From Burkholderia sp. WP9 (lineage in GTDB: Bacteria > Pseudomonadota > Gammaproteobacteria > Burkholderiales > Burkholderiaceae): 64,000 nucleotides of DNA. The stretch is from NCBI RefSeq assembly GCF_900104795.1, contig NZ_FNTG01000001.1, positions 1,612,001 to 1,676,000 of the forward strand. The letters are read 5' to 3'. Under the pieces are notes generated by a model, which saw nothing but the letters and a program-made list of their open reading frames with translations, did not search any database and was not told the origin of the DNA. The first letter of the stretch is position 1. Each line of letters begins with the position of its first letter. Made by a program: the position numbers and the translations under genes. Positions 1 through 9,819 of this stretch are shown piece by piece.

Positions 1-74
1 AGTAAAAACGCACGATCGTGCTGATTGCTTTAGACTCAGAATACTTGCGAACCCCTGATCGACATGGAGACACG

Positions 75-1049
75 ATGCGCGCGATTCGCTGTAATCAATA
101 TGGGCCGCCGGAGAGCCTGGTCGTCGAAAACCTGCCCGACCTCGAAGCACCGCCGGGCCACGTCGTAATCGACGTCAAAGCCGCAGCCGTCAACTTTCCC
201 GACGTGCTGATCATCGAGAACAAGTACCAGTTCAAACCGCCCCTGCCCTTTACGCCCGGCTCGGAAGTCGCGGGCGTGGTGCGCGCGGTGGGCGCGGACG
301 TCACGCAGTTCAAGCCAGGCTCGCGCGTGGTCGCCTTCACCGGTCAGGGCGGTTTCGCGGAACAGGCGCTGGCGCCGGTCAGCGCCTGCGTGCCGTTGGC
401 GGACGGTGTTCCGTTCGAACTGGCGGCGGCCTTCACGTTGGCGTACGGCACCTCGCATCACGCCGTGGTCGATCGCGGTGCATTGCAGCCCGGCGAGACG
501 ATGCTGGTGCTGGGTGCGGCCGGCGGCGTTGGACTCGCGGCCGTGGAGATCGGCAAGGCGCTCGGCGCGCGCGTGATCGCAGCGGCATCGAGCGACGAGA
601 AACTTGCGACCTGCGTCAAGCACGGCGCGGACGCCACCATCAACTACAGCACCGAGGATCTGCGCGAGCGCATCAAGGCGCTCACCGACGGGAAAGGCCC
701 GGATGTGATCTACGACCCCGTCGGCGGCGTGTATGCGGAGCCGGCGTTCCGCAGCATCGGCTGGCGTGGGCGTTATCTCGTGGTTGGCTTTGCGAACGGC
801 GAGATTCCGAAGCTGCCGCTCAACCTGACGCTGCTCAAAGGCGCGAGCCTGGTCGGCGTGTTCTGGGGTGACTTTGCGAAGCGCGAGCCGCAGCATAATC
901 ATGCGGCGTTCCAGCAGATGACCCGCTGGATCGCTGAAGGCAAGCTTAAACCGTATGTGTCGGCGCGTTATTCACTCGAAGAAACCGGGCGCGCGCTGCG
1001 TGACATGGCTGAACGTCGCGTGATCGGGAAGGTGGTGGTGACGCCTTAG
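75..1049 (+). CDS. NADPH:quinone oxidoreductase, zinc-independent MDR family
   Basis: 324-aa medium-chain dehydrogenase/reductase. The N-terminal GroES-like half (about 1-120) contains PGSEVAGVV. The Rossmann half carries LVLGAAGGVGLAAVEIGKAL with the AAGGVG nucleotide-binding turn typical of NADPH-dependent quinone reductases, followed by HGADATINY. I see no structural-zinc cysteine cluster, so it is read as the zinc-free QOR branch. Family activity is one- or two-electron reduction of quinones or enones in the cytoplasm; the substrate here is unknown. The ATG at 75 is chosen because GGAGA lies just upstream (65-69) and the protein then begins MRAIRCNQYG as in homologues; an in-frame GTG at 18 would add 19 unlikely residues. 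It converges on the ABC permease gene across a strong terminator. Confidence 0.85.
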   Translation: MRAIRCNQYGPPESLVVENLPDLEAPPGHVVIDVKAAAVNFPDVLIIENKYQFKPPLPFTPGSEVAGVVRAVGADVTQFKPGSRVVAFTGQGGFAEQALAPVSACVPLADGVPFELAAAFTLAYGTSHHAVVDRGALQPGETMLVLGAAGGVGLAAVEIGKALGARVIAAASSDEKLATCVKHGADATINYSTEDLRERIKALTDGKGPDVIYDPVGGVYAEPAFRSIGWRGRYLVVGFANGEIPKLPLNLTLLKGASLVGVFWGDFAKREPQHNHAAFQQMTRWIAEGKLKPYVSARYSLEETGRALRDMAERRVIGKVVVTP

Positions 1050-1120
1050 TCGAAGCGAAGACTGCGCTTGAGCGAAGCTTGATCGGGCGGCTCGTTCAAG
1101 CGGTTCCTTCGAGCGCCCAG

Positions 1121-1159
1121 AAAAAACGGCGCGCGGGCATCCATCCCGCGCGCCGTTTT
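1121..1159. terminator. Bidirectional terminator between convergent genes
   Basis: A 15-bp perfect stem (AAAACGGCGCGCGGG, 1123-1137, with its complement at 1145-1159) closes a 7-nt loop and is flanked by A and T runs. It lies between the oxidoreductase stop (1049) and the permease stop (1199), so it can serve both strands. Confidence 0.85.
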
Positions 1160-1198
1160 CGCTCATGCATTGCGCCACATAACTTGGCGCTCGCGGAG

Positions 1199-2023
1199 CT
1201 ACAGCTTTTCCGTATCGCCCGTCTTGGGCTGCCACTTCATCAAGCGCCGCTCGCCCATACCGACGATGGCATCCAGAACCAGCGCGAACGCGGTCAGCAC
1301 GAGGATCCCGGCAAACACGGTATTGATATCGAAGGTGCCTTCGGCCTGCAGAATCAGATAGCCGACGCCGCGCGCCGAGCCGAGATACTCCCCCACCACC
1401 GAGCCGACGAACGCCAGCCCCACTGAAGTATGCAAGCTGGAAAACACCCAGCTCATCGCACTCGGCAAGTAGACGAAGCGCAGCAACTGCTTGCGGTTCG
1501 CGCCGAGCATGCGCGCGTTGGCGAGCACGACCGGACTGACTTCCTTCACGCCCTGATAGACGTTGAAGAACACGATAAAGAACACCAGCGTGACGCCGAG
1601 CGCCACCTTGGACCAGATACCGAGGCCAAACCACACACCGAAGATCGGCGCAAGAATCACGCGCGGCATCGAGTTGGCGGCTTTGATATACGGATCGAAT
1701 AGCGCGCTCGCGAGCGGCGACAACGCGAGCCACAGGCCTACGCCGAGTCCGAGCGCGGTGCCGAGCGTAAACGCGAGCACGGTTTCGACCAGCGTGATCC
1801 ACAGGTGCAGATAGATCTCGCCGCCCGTGAACCACTCCCAGATCCGCTGCAACACCTTCTGCGGCTCGCCGAAGAAGAACGCCGCTTTGTTCGGGTCGTC
1901 GAAATAGAACGCCGGCAACAGCGTCGGACTGGTCAGCACGTACCAGAGCACGAAGCACAGCACGAGCAGCAGCCATTGCCAGATCACCAGATTCGCCCGG
2001 TTCGGGCGCAACGTCTTCCACAT
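1199..2023 (-). CDS. ABC transporter permease, TauC/SsuC type
   Basis: 274-aa inner-membrane permease of the SsuC/TauC/nitrate family. A hydrophobic segment near the N terminus (LVIWQWLLLVLCFVLWYVL) is followed by several more membrane spans. The EAA-like cytoplasmic loop is visible as ANARMLGANRKQLLRFVYLPSAMSWVFSSL. It ends the minus-strand cluster CoA-transferase > binding protein > ATPase > permease, 84 nt after the ATPase gene, so it should form the channel of that importer. Substrates of this family include sulfonates, nitrate, pyrimidine precursors and aromatic acids; nothing in the sequence fixes which. The start is an ATG at 2023. Confidence 0.85.
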   Translation of the reverse strand: MWKTLRPNRANLVIWQWLLLVLCFVLWYVLTSPTLLPAFYFDDPNKAAFFFGEPQKVLQRIWEWFTGGEIYLHLWITLVETVLAFTLGTALGLGVGLWLALSPLASALFDPYIKAANSMPRVILAPIFGVWFGLGIWSKVALGVTLVFFIVFFNVYQGVKEVSPVVLANARMLGANRKQLLRFVYLPSAMSWVFSSLHTSVGLAFVGSVVGEYLGSARGVGYLILQAEGTFDINTVFAGILVLTAFALVLDAIVGMGERRLMKWQPKTGDTEKL

Positions 2024-2107
2024 GACTCGGTTTGCCTTCGACGATTAATGGACACTACCAGGGACGCCAACCCATGACGCCATACGTGACGCAATGACGT
2101 GACGCGC

Positions 2108-2920
2108 CTAAACAGCCGTGAGCTGCTGTTGATAGCCTTTGAGCACCTCATCGCGCAGCACGCTCCAGATCTGCGCATGCAATTCGACGAAGCGCGGATG
2201 CGCGCGGATTTCCGCCACATCACGCGGACGCGGCAGATCGATCGTGAATTCGCCGATCGGATGCGTGCCCGGCCCGGCGGACAGCACCACCACGCGGTCG
2301 GACATGGAGATCGCTTCGTCGAGATCGTGCGTGATGAACAACACCGCTTTGCGTTTGGCCGCCCACAGGTCGAGCAACTCGTTTTCCATCAACTGACGCG
2401 TCTGGATATCGAGCGCGGAAAACGGCTCGTCCATGAGGATGATGTCGGGATCGAGAATCAGCGTCTGCGCCATCGCGACGCGCTTGCGCATGCCGCCCGA
2501 TAGTTGATGCGGATAACGATCGCCGAAACCGCCGAGGCCGACGCGTTTCAACCACTCGTCGGCTTTCACGCGTGCTTCAGCGGGCGGCACGCCATGAAAA
2601 GCGAGGCCGGCCATGACGTTGTCGATGGCCGAGCGCCACGGCATCAGCGCATCGGCCTGGAACATATAACCGGCGCGCCGGTTGATGCCCTGAAGCGGCT
2701 CGCCGAACACGCTGACCGTGCCCGACGACGGACCCAGCAGGCCCGCGCCGACATTGAGCAGCGTGGATTTACCGCAGCCGGTCGGGCCGACCACCGAGAC
2801 GAATTCGCCCGGCGCGATGCGCAAGGTGGTGTCCTTCACCGCGGTGTAGCGCTGCGCGCGATTGTCGCGCGCAGCGAACGTGCAGGTGATGTTGTCGAGC
2901 GCCAGTGCGGCAACTGTCAT
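2108..2920 (-). CDS. ABC transporter ATP-binding protein, TauB/SsuB type
   Basis: 270-aa ATPase subunit. Walker A is GPTGCGKST, the ABC signature is LSGGMRKR, Walker B is IILMDEPFSALD, and the switch histidine is in FITHDLDEAI. This is the standard motif order of nitrate/sulfonate/taurine-type importer ATPases, and the length is normal for them. It lies between the permease and the solute-binding protein genes on the same strand. It should be cytoplasmic and drive the permease encoded at 1199-2023. Confidence 0.9.
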   Translation of the reverse strand: MTVAALALDNITCTFAARDNRAQRYTAVKDTTLRIAPGEFVSVVGPTGCGKSTLLNVGAGLLGPSSGTVSVFGEPLQGINRRAGYMFQADALMPWRSAIDNVMAGLAFHGVPPAEARVKADEWLKRVGLGGFGDRYPHQLSGGMRKRVAMAQTLILDPDIILMDEPFSALDIQTRQLMENELLDLWAAKRKAVLFITHDLDEAISMSDRVVVLSAGPGTHPIGEFTIDLPRPRDVAEIRAHPRFVELHAQIWSVLRDEVLKGYQQQLTAV

Positions 2921-3038
2921 CGTTCAGCTCGCTTCGAAGATCGGATTCGGTGTGTGATCGCGTCATGGCAAACGGGCCCGCGGCGAGCGCGGCGAAGGTG
3001 GTGGCCGCCGCCTCGCGGCCCGCTCGCCCTCACCCGGC

Positions 3039-4076
3039 TCACGCCTTGACGGTGCTCAGCGCTTTCTTGACGAAGTCGTTGGTCCACGTCTTCGACAGAT
3101 CGATCGGCTTGCCCTGGACGTTCGGGTCGAACGCCTGCAATGTCTTCAGCGAGGTCGCGGGGCCGTCCGCCGGCATCAGGCCGTCGGGCGACATGGCTTC
3201 CTTCACGTGCTGCCACGCGTCCAGATACACCGCGCGATCGCCGAGCAGATAGCCTTCCGGCACCGTGTTGATCAATTCGCTGCCGGTCGCCGTTTGCAGC
3301 CACTTGAGCGCGCGCACCATCGCGTTGGTCAGCGCCTGCGTGGTATTGGGATTCTTCGTGATGAAACTTTGCGACGCATACAGGCAACCCGCCGGCATAT
3401 CGCCGCCGAACACGCTGCGCGTATCGGCGAGCGTACGCGTATCCGACACGACGCGAATCTCGCCGGTGCGTTCGAGCTTGGTCATCACCGGGTCGAGATT
3501 GGCGAGAGCGTCGATCTGCCCCGACTGCAACGCGGCGATCGCGCCGGCGCCCGCGCCCACGCCGATGAAGGCGACGTCTTTCGCGGTCAGCCCGGCTTTC
3601 GCCAACACAAAGCTCGCCATGATCGAGGTCGACGAACCCGGCGCGGTCACGCCGATTTTCTTGCCCTTCAGATCGGCAATCGATTTGTAGTTCGGCATGG
3701 TCTTCTTCGAGACCGCCAGCACGATCTGCGGCGCGCGTCCCTGCAGGACGAATTCGCGGAACATCTGTTTTTGCGCCTGCAGCAGCAAGGTGTGCTCGAA
3801 CGCGCCGGACACCACATCCGCGCTGCCGCCAACCGCCGCCTTCAACGCCTGCGAGCCGCCGGCGAAGTCGGAAATCTCGACCTCGAGCCCTTCGTCCTTG
3901 AAGTAGTTGCGACGCTCGGCGATGGTGAGCGGCAAGTAGTAAAACAGGTTCTTGCCGCCGACCGCGATCGCCACCTTGGTGGTTTCAGGTTTGCCCTGCG
4001 CGAAAGCGAGCGGTGTGGCGGCGAGCGAGGCGCCCGCGAGTGCGGCCGTACCGGCGAGAAAGCTTCTCCGTTGCAT
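3039..4076 (-). CDS. ABC transporter substrate-binding protein (NMT1/TauA-like), Tat signal
   Basis: 345-aa periplasmic binding protein of the NMT1/THI5/TauA superfamily, seen in KVAIAVGGKNLFYYLPLTIAERRNYFKDEGLEVEI and DLKGKKIGVTAPGSSTSIMASFVLAKAGL. The N terminus MQRRSFLAGTAALAGASLAA has a twin-arginine motif (RRSFLAG), so export by the Tat pathway is likely. I start at the ATG at 4076 because this places the RR motif at residues 3-4; an in-frame GTG at 4142 would bury it. The gene stands 118 nt upstream of the ATPase gene. The ligand is unknown; the neighbouring CoA-transferase makes a carboxylic acid a reasonable guess. Confidence 0.85.
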   Translation of the reverse strand: MQRRSFLAGTAALAGASLAATPLAFAQGKPETTKVAIAVGGKNLFYYLPLTIAERRNYFKDEGLEVEISDFAGGSQALKAAVGGSADVVSGAFEHTLLLQAQKQMFREFVLQGRAPQIVLAVSKKTMPNYKSIADLKGKKIGVTAPGSSTSIMASFVLAKAGLTAKDVAFIGVGAGAGAIAALQSGQIDALANLDPVMTKLERTGEIRVVSDTRTLADTRSVFGGDMPAGCLYASQSFITKNPNTTQALTNAMVRALKWLQTATGSELINTVPEGYLLGDRAVYLDAWQHVKEAMSPDGLMPADGPATSLKTLQAFDPNVQGKPIDLSKTWTNDFVKKALSTVKA

Positions 4077-4142
4077 GGTCTCGAGTCTCCAAACTTTTGT
4101 TGTCCGTTGTTTCGGCTTTATTGTTTGCCGCGGCGTGCACAC

Positions 4143-5384
4143 TCAAACTATTTGTTGCGCATGCAACCTTGCAATATGGTCAGAATCATAACCTAGCGAC
4201 TGCAGGACTTCATCGGTATGTTCACCCAGTTCCGGGCCCAGCCAGCGCGTCTCGCCGGGCGTTGCCGAGAGCTTGGGCGTGACCGACGGCAGCGTGATTT
4301 CCTGGCCGTCCTGCCACTTGAAGCGCTGGATCATCTGGCGCGCCATGAACTGCGGATCGGTGAACATGTCCGCCACGCTGTAGATGCGGCCCACCGGTAC
4401 GTCGGCCGCATTCAGCACGGCGAGGGCTTCGTCGATGGTGCGCGTGGCAAGCCACGCGGCGATCGCACCGTCGATTTCCTGGGTGCGCGGCACGCGGCCG
4501 TCGTTGTGCGCGAGCGCCGGGTCGTTGGCGAGATCCTCGCGGTCGATTGCGATCATCAGGCGCTTGAAGATCGGATCGCTATTGCCGCCGATCACGATGC
4601 TGCCGTCGCGGCACGGATACGTATTGGACGGCACGATACCCGGCAGCGACGCGCCGGTGCGCTCGCGCACCATGCCGTACACGCCGTATTCGGGCACCAC
4701 GCTCTCCATCATGTTGAAGACGGCCTCGTAGAGCGCGACATCGACGACCTGCCCCTTGCCGCCGTTCACCTGCTTGTGATGCAGCGCCATCAGCGCGCCG
4801 ATCACGCCGTGCAGCGCGGCAATCGAATCGCCGATCGAAATACCGATACGCGGCGGCGGCAAATCCGGATAGCCGGTGATATGACGCAAGCCGCCCATCG
4901 ATTCCGCGATTGCGCCGAAGCCAGGCCGGTCGCGATACGGACCGGTCTGCCCGTAGCCGGACAGGCGCACCATGACGAGTCCGGGGTTTTCCGCGGACAG
5001 CACGTCGTAGCCGAGACCGAGTTTCTCCAGCAAGCCCGGCCGGAAATTTTCGACGACGATATCCGCTTCCTTCGCGAGGCGCCGCACGATCTCCTTGCCC
5101 TCTTCGGCCTTCAGATTGATCGTGACGGATTTCTTGTTGCGCGCCTGCACGGCCCACCAGAGCGACGTGCCGCCAACTTCCGGATAGAGCTTGCGCCATT
5201 TGCGCAGCGGGTCGCCGCCCTTGGGATCTTCGATCTTGATGACGTCGGCGCCGAATTCGCCGAGAAAGCGCGCGGCGAACGGACCGGCGATCAGCGTGCC
5301 CAGTTCCAGCACCTTGACGCCGGCGAGCGGGCCGGTTTTGTTCTGAGGCGCGGCGCTCGCGTTTGATTCAGGGGTGACGCTCAT
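4143..5384 (-). CDS. Class III CoA-transferase (CaiB/BaiF family)
   Basis: 413-aa family III CoA-transferase. The start GVKVLELGTLIAGPFAARFLGEFGADVIKIE is characteristic, as are NFRPGLLEKLGLGYDVL and RLSGYGQTGPYRDRPGFGAIAESMGGL. GDSIAALHG at about 185 should carry the nucleophilic aspartate (D186), by analogy with formyl-CoA transferase. Such enzymes move CoA between carboxylates such as formate/oxalate, succinate and aromatic or branched acids; I cannot name the pair here. It is first in the minus-strand cluster with the ABC transporter genes, 66 nt before the binding-protein start, suggesting that the imported compound may be activated as a CoA ester. Confidence 0.88.
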   Translation of the reverse strand: MSVTPESNASAAPQNKTGPLAGVKVLELGTLIAGPFAARFLGEFGADVIKIEDPKGGDPLRKWRKLYPEVGGTSLWWAVQARNKKSVTINLKAEEGKEIVRRLAKEADIVVENFRPGLLEKLGLGYDVLSAENPGLVMVRLSGYGQTGPYRDRPGFGAIAESMGGLRHITGYPDLPPPRIGISIGDSIAALHGVIGALMALHHKQVNGGKGQVVDVALYEAVFNMMESVVPEYGVYGMVRERTGASLPGIVPSNTYPCRDGSIVIGGNSDPIFKRLMIAIDREDLANDPALAHNDGRVPRTQEIDGAIAAWLATRTIDEALAVLNAADVPVGRIYSVADMFTDPQFMARQMIQRFKWQDGQEITLPSVTPKLSATPGETRWLGPELGEHTDEVLQSLGYDSDHIARLHAQQIV

Positions 5385-5443
5385 GTGTCTCCTTGGTTCT
5401 GGTCCTGGCGCGCGCCGCGTTGCGTTCCCGCCGATGCCTCGGG

Positions 5444-6040
5444 CTACATCGAGCGGCGGTCGAGCATTGCGCGGGCAATCGTGCCGGCGTCGACATACTC
5501 GAGTTCGCCGCCCACCGGCACGCCGCGTGCGAGACGCGTGACGGAGAGTCCGCGCGCCTTGAGCGTCTGCCCGAGGTAATGCGCGGTCGCCTCGCCTTCG
5601 TTAGTGAAATTGGTTGCGAGCACGACTTCCTTGACGACGCCATCGGAGGCGCGTCTGACGAGCCGGTCGAAATGAATCTCCTTCGGACCGATGCCGTCGA
5701 GCGGACTCAGGCGTCCCATCAGCACGAAATAGAGCCCGCGATAGGTCATGGTCTGCTCGAGCATGATCTGATCGGCGGGTGTCTCGACGACGCACAGCAA
5801 CGTGGGATCGCGCTCCTCGTCGAGACAGACCTCGCAGATCTGCGCTTCGGTGAAGGTGTTGCACTTCTCGCAGTGCTGCAGATGCTCGGTGGCGAACAGC
5901 AGCGAGCGGCCGAGTTTTTCGGCGCCCTCGCGGTCGTGCTGCATCAGATGGTACGCCATGCGTTGCGCGGACTTCGGCCCGACACCGGGCAGCGCGCGCA
6001 GCGCTTCGACGAGCGCCGACAAGGCGGAGGGTTGTTTCAT
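5444..6040 (-). CDS. recR: Recombination mediator protein RecR
   Basis: 198-aa RecR, the usual family length. An N-terminal helix-hairpin-helix is visible ([19 protein letters not shown]), then the four-cysteine zinc finger ([16 protein letters not shown], about 57-72), then the Toprim domain ([16 protein letters not shown], and [17 protein letters not shown]). RecR works with RecF/RecO to load RecA on gapped single-stranded DNA. It is downstream of ybaB and dnaX on the same strand, the common bacterial dnaX-ybaB-recR order. The gap to ybaB is wider than usual (about 280 bp). Confidence 0.95.
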   Translation of the reverse strand: MKQPSALSALVEALRALPGVGPKSAQRMAYHLMQHDREGAEKLGRSLLFATEHLQHCEKCNTFTEAQICEVCLDEERDPTLLCVVETPADQIMLEQTMTYRGLYFVLMGRLSPLDGIGPKEIHFDRLVRRASDGVVKEVVLATNFTNEGEATAHYLGQTLKARGLSVTRLARGVPVGGELEYVDAGTIARAMLDRRSM

Positions 6041-6317
6041 GCGGATCGGCGTCGAAGTGAGTAGTGCCCGGCTATACGGGTGGCGATACGGGTAATTCGA
6101 TCGGTTTCAATCATTCCGACGACGGCCCGAACCGGTGCGCGCGAGGTGCATCTCGGCCAGGCCACGGCCAGTTGGATCAAACCGGCACACGCGCACAGCG
6201 CGAGCGGCGCTGGCAGCCGCTACGGCACCGACAGCACGCACCGCTCGCGCTTTGTGGCGCGATTCACGCCGCGGCAACAGCAGTCGCGGCGCGGACACCG
6301 CCTTGCGGCGGCGTCGT

Positions 6318-6644
6318 TCAGAACGGCAGCTTGAAGCCCGGCGGCAGCGGCAGGCCCGAGGTCATGCCGCCCATCTTTTCCTGGGCGGTGGCTTCGGCCT
6401 TGCGCACAGCGTCGTTGAATGCAGCGGCGACGAGGTCTTCCAGCATGTCCTTGTCGTCGGCGAGCAGGCTCGGGTCGATCGACACGCGGCGCACGTCGTT
6501 CTTGCAGGTCATCGTCACCTTCACGAGACCGGCGCCCGACTGCCCCTCGACTTCGATCAGCGCGAGTTGCTCCTGCATCTTCTTCATGTTTTCCTGCATC
6601 TGCTGGGCTTGCTTCATCAGCCCGGCGAGTTGGCCTTTCATCAT
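6318..6644 (-). CDS. ybaB: YbaB/EbfC family nucleoid-associated protein
   Basis: 108-aa protein of the YbaB/EbfC family, small dimeric DNA-binding proteins. The start [28 protein letters not shown] is the typical N-terminal helix. The middle [19 protein letters not shown] and the Met/Pro-rich tail [17 protein letters not shown] are also typical. I place the start at 6644 because the strong AAGGAG lies 7 nt before it; the ATG at 6650 sits only 2 nt from that Shine-Dalgarno. It lies 67 nt downstream of dnaX and upstream of recR. Confidence 0.92.
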   Translation of the reverse strand: MMKGQLAGLMKQAQQMQENMKKMQEQLALIEVEGQSGAGLVKVTMTCKNDVRRVSIDPSLLADDKDMLEDLVAAAFNDAVRKAEATAQEKMGGMTSGLPLPPGFKLPF

Positions 6645-6711
6645 GGACATGCTCCTTCTTGATAGCGTGAAATTCGGAAATCGGGCGCGTAATGGCGTAT
6701 CGCGCGGCGAA

Positions 6712-9462
6712 TCAGTGGACCGACGGCGCGCCGTTCGAGCCGGCGTCCGGAGTAATCGGGCGGATCGAGCCGGGCACGATGCTCGCGCCGAACTCGCGGA
6801 TCAGTGACTGCACGAACGGATCGGCACCGATCTCGCGCTCCGCTTCCTGCTGACGCTGCGCGCGCTGGGCGGCGTCATGCGCGGCGGCCGTGCGGCGCGC
6901 CGGACCGACTTCGACCAGCACGTCGACAGTCTGGCCGAGCCTGTCGGCGAGCGCGGTTTTCAGTTTGGCGACCTGCGAGGCTTCGGCATACTGCGGCACA
7001 GGCACGTTCAGTTTGAGCGTGTTGCCTTCGAGCGCCATCAGTTCGCTGTTGAACGCAAGCTGATACGAAATGCCCTTGAGCGGCAGGTCGACGGCGAGCG
7101 CCGGCCAGTCACCCTTGAAGCCCAGCGCATCGAGCGGCACGGCGGGCGGCAGCGGACGTTGATCGACAACTGGCGCCGGCGTGGGCGCGGCACTCACGCG
7201 GACGTCGTCCGGGCCGCTGTCGAACACCGGCATGTAACCGTCGTCCGGCAGGCCGTAATAGCCTTCGTCCGCGGCCGTGAGCGGCATGTATTCGTCAGGC
7301 GGCATATCGTCCCACGGCGGCACCGACGAGCCGTTCTGCTCGGCGCCACTACGCTGGGCCGGTGACGCGGACGCTGACGGCCGAGCCGCAGGCGCTGCAG
7401 GCGCGGCGTCCTGCTGCGGCGCACGGCGCGGCGTGCCCGGCGTCGGCACGGGAACGACCACGCGCGGTGCGGCCGGTTTCGGCGTGGCCGGCGCGGCGGG
7501 CTTCGCGGCAGTGGCGGCAGAAGCTCGGCCACGGTCCGAGGACACCTTCAAACCGGCGCTGCGCAAGACGTCGAGAGCGGCGCTCGCGCCACCTGCGCGA
7601 CGTGGCGCGGAGTCGGCTGCGGGCGGCGGCTCTTGCGACGGCGCCGCCGCGGCAGCTTGCTCCGTGCGCGCGAGCGCGGCGGCTGCCGGTGCGCTTAGTG
7701 AAGACGCGGGTGCTGCGTCATCGAGCGCTGCGGCCGCGGAGACTTCATTCGAAGCCGGTTCGTTAAGGCCCGCAGCTGCGGAAAAATCGTTCGAAGCCGC
7801 ACCGTTGAATCCCGCAATTCCCGATACTTGATTCGAAGCCGGATCGCTGAGATCAGTGCCCGCGGAAACGCCATTCGCTACCGGATTGGCGGGCGCGTCG
7901 TCCCACGGCGCCAACGCGGGTGCTCGGGCAGTCACTGACGTCGGCGCCGAATTCGATTCGTCAACACCCGCCGCCGACTCGGCGACGACAGCCGGTTGCG
8001 CGGCAGGAGATCGCTCCGCTGACGGGCCCTGAGCGGAATTGACCGGCGCAGTTTGAATGCCACCAACTGCCGCCCGCGCTTCAACCGGATTATTGGCGTG
8101 CTCCGCAGCACGCGTTTCGGATTCGACCGATGCGTGAACCGCAGCGCCCTTGTCAGCCGGTGCAGCGTCGCGAGACTGTGTTTCACGAACGGGCGCGGCA
8201 ACGTTCAATTGCGCCTCCCGCGGAGCTCCCGGCACGGCGCTCGAAGCCGTGACCGCCGGCGAACCCGACGCGCCACGTTCAGCGGCCACTGCCGGCGCAC
8301 CGGTGCGCCTCGCGCCACCCGACCCTGCCTGGCCAGCCGCACGCGAGCCACCCACCGCCCCACCGCCGCCGCCCGTAGGCGCCGGTTCGAACGCCAGCAT
8401 GCGCAGCAGCGTCATGGTGAAGCCGGCGTATTCGTCGGGCGCGAGACCCAGTTCGCTCCTGCCGATCGTCGCGATCTGATAGAACAACTGCACCTGTTCG
8501 GCGCTGAGCGCTTCTGCGAAGCGGCGCAAATCGCTCGCCTCGGGCCACTCGTCCAGCACCGACGACGGCGCGAACTGCGCCCACGCGACCCGATGCAGCA
8601 GACTCGCCAGATCCTGCAACGCCGTTGAAAACGACAGGCTGCGCAACGCCATCTCGTCGGCCACCGTGAGGACCGCGGCGCCATCGCCATCGGCAAGCGC
8701 GTCGAGCAGACGAATCAGGTAACTCTGATCGAGCGCGCCGAGCATGCCGCGCACCGCTTCTTCATTCACCTGATTGGCCGAATAGGCAATCGCCTGATCG
8801 GTCAGCGAGAGCGCGTCGCGCATCGAGCCGTCGGCCGCGCGCGCGAGCAGGCGCAGCGCCTGGGCGTCGTACGGCACCTTCTCTTCGCCGAGAATGTGCT
8901 CGAGATGCGAGACGATATGGCCGGCGGGCATCTGCTTCAGATTGAATTGCAGACAGCGCGACAGCACCGTGACCGGAATCTTTTGCGGGTCCGTGGTGGC
9001 GAGGATGAACTTGACGTGCGCAGGCGGCTCTTCCAGCGTCTTCAGCATCGCGTTGAAGGCGTGATTGGTGAGCATGTGCACTTCGTCGATCATGTAGACC
9101 TTGAAGCGCGCATCCACCGGCGCATACACGGCGCGCTCCAGCAGCGCCGCCATTTCGTCGACGCCGCGATTACTCGCCGCGTCCATCTCCACATAATCGA
9201 CAAAGCGGCCCTCGTCGATCTCGCGGCACGCACGGCACACGCCGCACGGCGTGGAGGTCACGCCGGTTTCGCAATTCAGCGCCTTGGCGAAGATGCGCGA
9301 CAGCGTGGTTTTGCCGACGCCGCGCGTGCCGGTAAACAGATAGGCATGGTGCAGACGGCCGCCGTCGAGCGCGTGCGTGAGCGCGCGCACCACGTGTTCC
9401 TGTCCGACGAGCGAAGCGAAATCCTTCGGCCGCCATTTGCGTGCGAGAACTTGATAGGTCAT
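6712..9462 (-). CDS. dnaX: DNA polymerase III subunit gamma/tau
   Basis: 916-aa DnaX, much longer than the 643 aa of E. coli. The clamp-loader AAA+ core is in the first 360 residues: [25 protein letters not shown], Walker [10 protein letters not shown], a zinc-binding set [16 protein letters not shown], and the DEVHMLT Walker B. The C-terminal conserved block ([25 protein letters not shown]) is the alpha-binding tau domain. Between them is about 400 residues of Ala/Pro/Ser-rich linker with a 14-residue tandem repeat (nt about 7700-7890). I see no A-rich slippery site suited to a programmed gamma frameshift. It lies downstream of the SRP RNA gene on the same strand. Confidence 0.95.
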   Translation of the reverse strand: MTYQVLARKWRPKDFASLVGQEHVVRALTHALDGGRLHHAYLFTGTRGVGKTTLSRIFAKALNCETGVTSTPCGVCRACREIDEGRFVDYVEMDAASNRGVDEMAALLERAVYAPVDARFKVYMIDEVHMLTNHAFNAMLKTLEEPPAHVKFILATTDPQKIPVTVLSRCLQFNLKQMPAGHIVSHLEHILGEEKVPYDAQALRLLARAADGSMRDALSLTDQAIAYSANQVNEEAVRGMLGALDQSYLIRLLDALADGDGAAVLTVADEMALRSLSFSTALQDLASLLHRVAWAQFAPSSVLDEWPEASDLRRFAEALSAEQVQLFYQIATIGRSELGLAPDEYAGFTMTLLRMLAFEPAPTGGGGGAVGGSRAAGQAGSGGARRTGAPAVAAERGASGSPAVTASSAVPGAPREAQLNVAAPVRETQSRDAAPADKGAAVHASVESETRAAEHANNPVEARAAVGGIQTAPVNSAQGPSAERSPAAQPAVVAESAAGVDESNSAPTSVTARAPALAPWDDAPANPVANGVSAGTDLSDPASNQVSGIAGFNGAASNDFSAAAGLNEPASNEVSAAAALDDAAPASSLSAPAAAALARTEQAAAAAPSQEPPPAADSAPRRAGGASAALDVLRSAGLKVSSDRGRASAATAAKPAAPATPKPAAPRVVVPVPTPGTPRRAPQQDAAPAAPAARPSASASPAQRSGAEQNGSSVPPWDDMPPDEYMPLTAADEGYYGLPDDGYMPVFDSGPDDVRVSAAPTPAPVVDQRPLPPAVPLDALGFKGDWPALAVDLPLKGISYQLAFNSELMALEGNTLKLNVPVPQYAEASQVAKLKTALADRLGQTVDVLVEVGPARRTAAAHDAAQRAQRQQEAEREIGADPFVQSLIREFGASIVPGSIRPITPDAGSNGAPSVH
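7706..7873 (-). repeat. 42-bp (14-aa) degenerate tandem repeat inside dnaX
   Basis: The tau linker reads [42 protein letters not shown] and then a decayed copy. At DNA level the word TTCGAAGCC recurs at 7748, 7790 and 7832, an exact 42-nt period. Outer boundaries are approximate. Confidence 0.7.
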
Positions 9463-9707
9463 CCGGAAATTGTATCAGTAACAATGCCGCGCAAAACCGA
9501 TTCGCGACAGCGCACGAACGCATGCTGCCACTTGATTGAAACTGCCTAATGAACCGATAGAAAAAAATAGACGAGGCGCGCGAAGAATCACCACTCAGCA
9601 TGGCGGCATGCGTCGGCACTCAGGGTAAAACAGGAGATGGAAAGTTTTGCGGCAGAACCCGCACAGAACGAACAACTAGAGAACAACGAAAAACAAAAAG
9701 GAAGGGT

Positions 9708-9803
9708 GACGAGCCTGACCCTCGGCACTGGTGGAAAACGGCTGTGGCTGCTTCGTTCCCGACCTGACCAGGTTGACCGCACCTCCATGCGAGGAGGCCC
9801 GTC
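9708..9803 (-). ncRNA. ffs: Signal recognition particle 4.5S RNA (small bacterial type)
   Basis: Read on the minus strand, the centre contains ACCTGGTCAGGTCGGGAACG followed by AAGCAGCCACAG, the near-universal SRP domain IV (compare E. coli ACCAGGTCAGGTCCGGAAGGAAGCAGCC). The ends pair: GACGGGCCT at 9803-9795 with AGGCTCGTC at 9716-9708. This gives a hairpin RNA of about 96 nt, the normal size of the small bacterial form. It would bind Ffh for co-translational membrane targeting. It lies about 245 nt upstream of dnaX, a common arrangement. Confidence 0.93.
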
Positions 9804-9810
9804 ACGAAAC

Positions 9811-9819
9811 ATTCTATCA
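9811..9819 (-). promoter_or_regulatory. Extended -10 promoter of the SRP RNA
   Basis: Minus-strand TGATAGAAT is an extended -10 element (TGnTAGAAT). Its downstream edge at 9811 puts the expected transcription start about 7 nt further, at 9803-9804, the independently derived 5' end of the SRP RNA. I see no good -35 element. Confidence 0.55.

Noticed and set aside
6712..9462. Programmed frameshift producing a gamma subunit from dnaX
   Set aside because: I looked for an A-rich slippery heptamer near the end of the ATPase part and found none in the coding strand.
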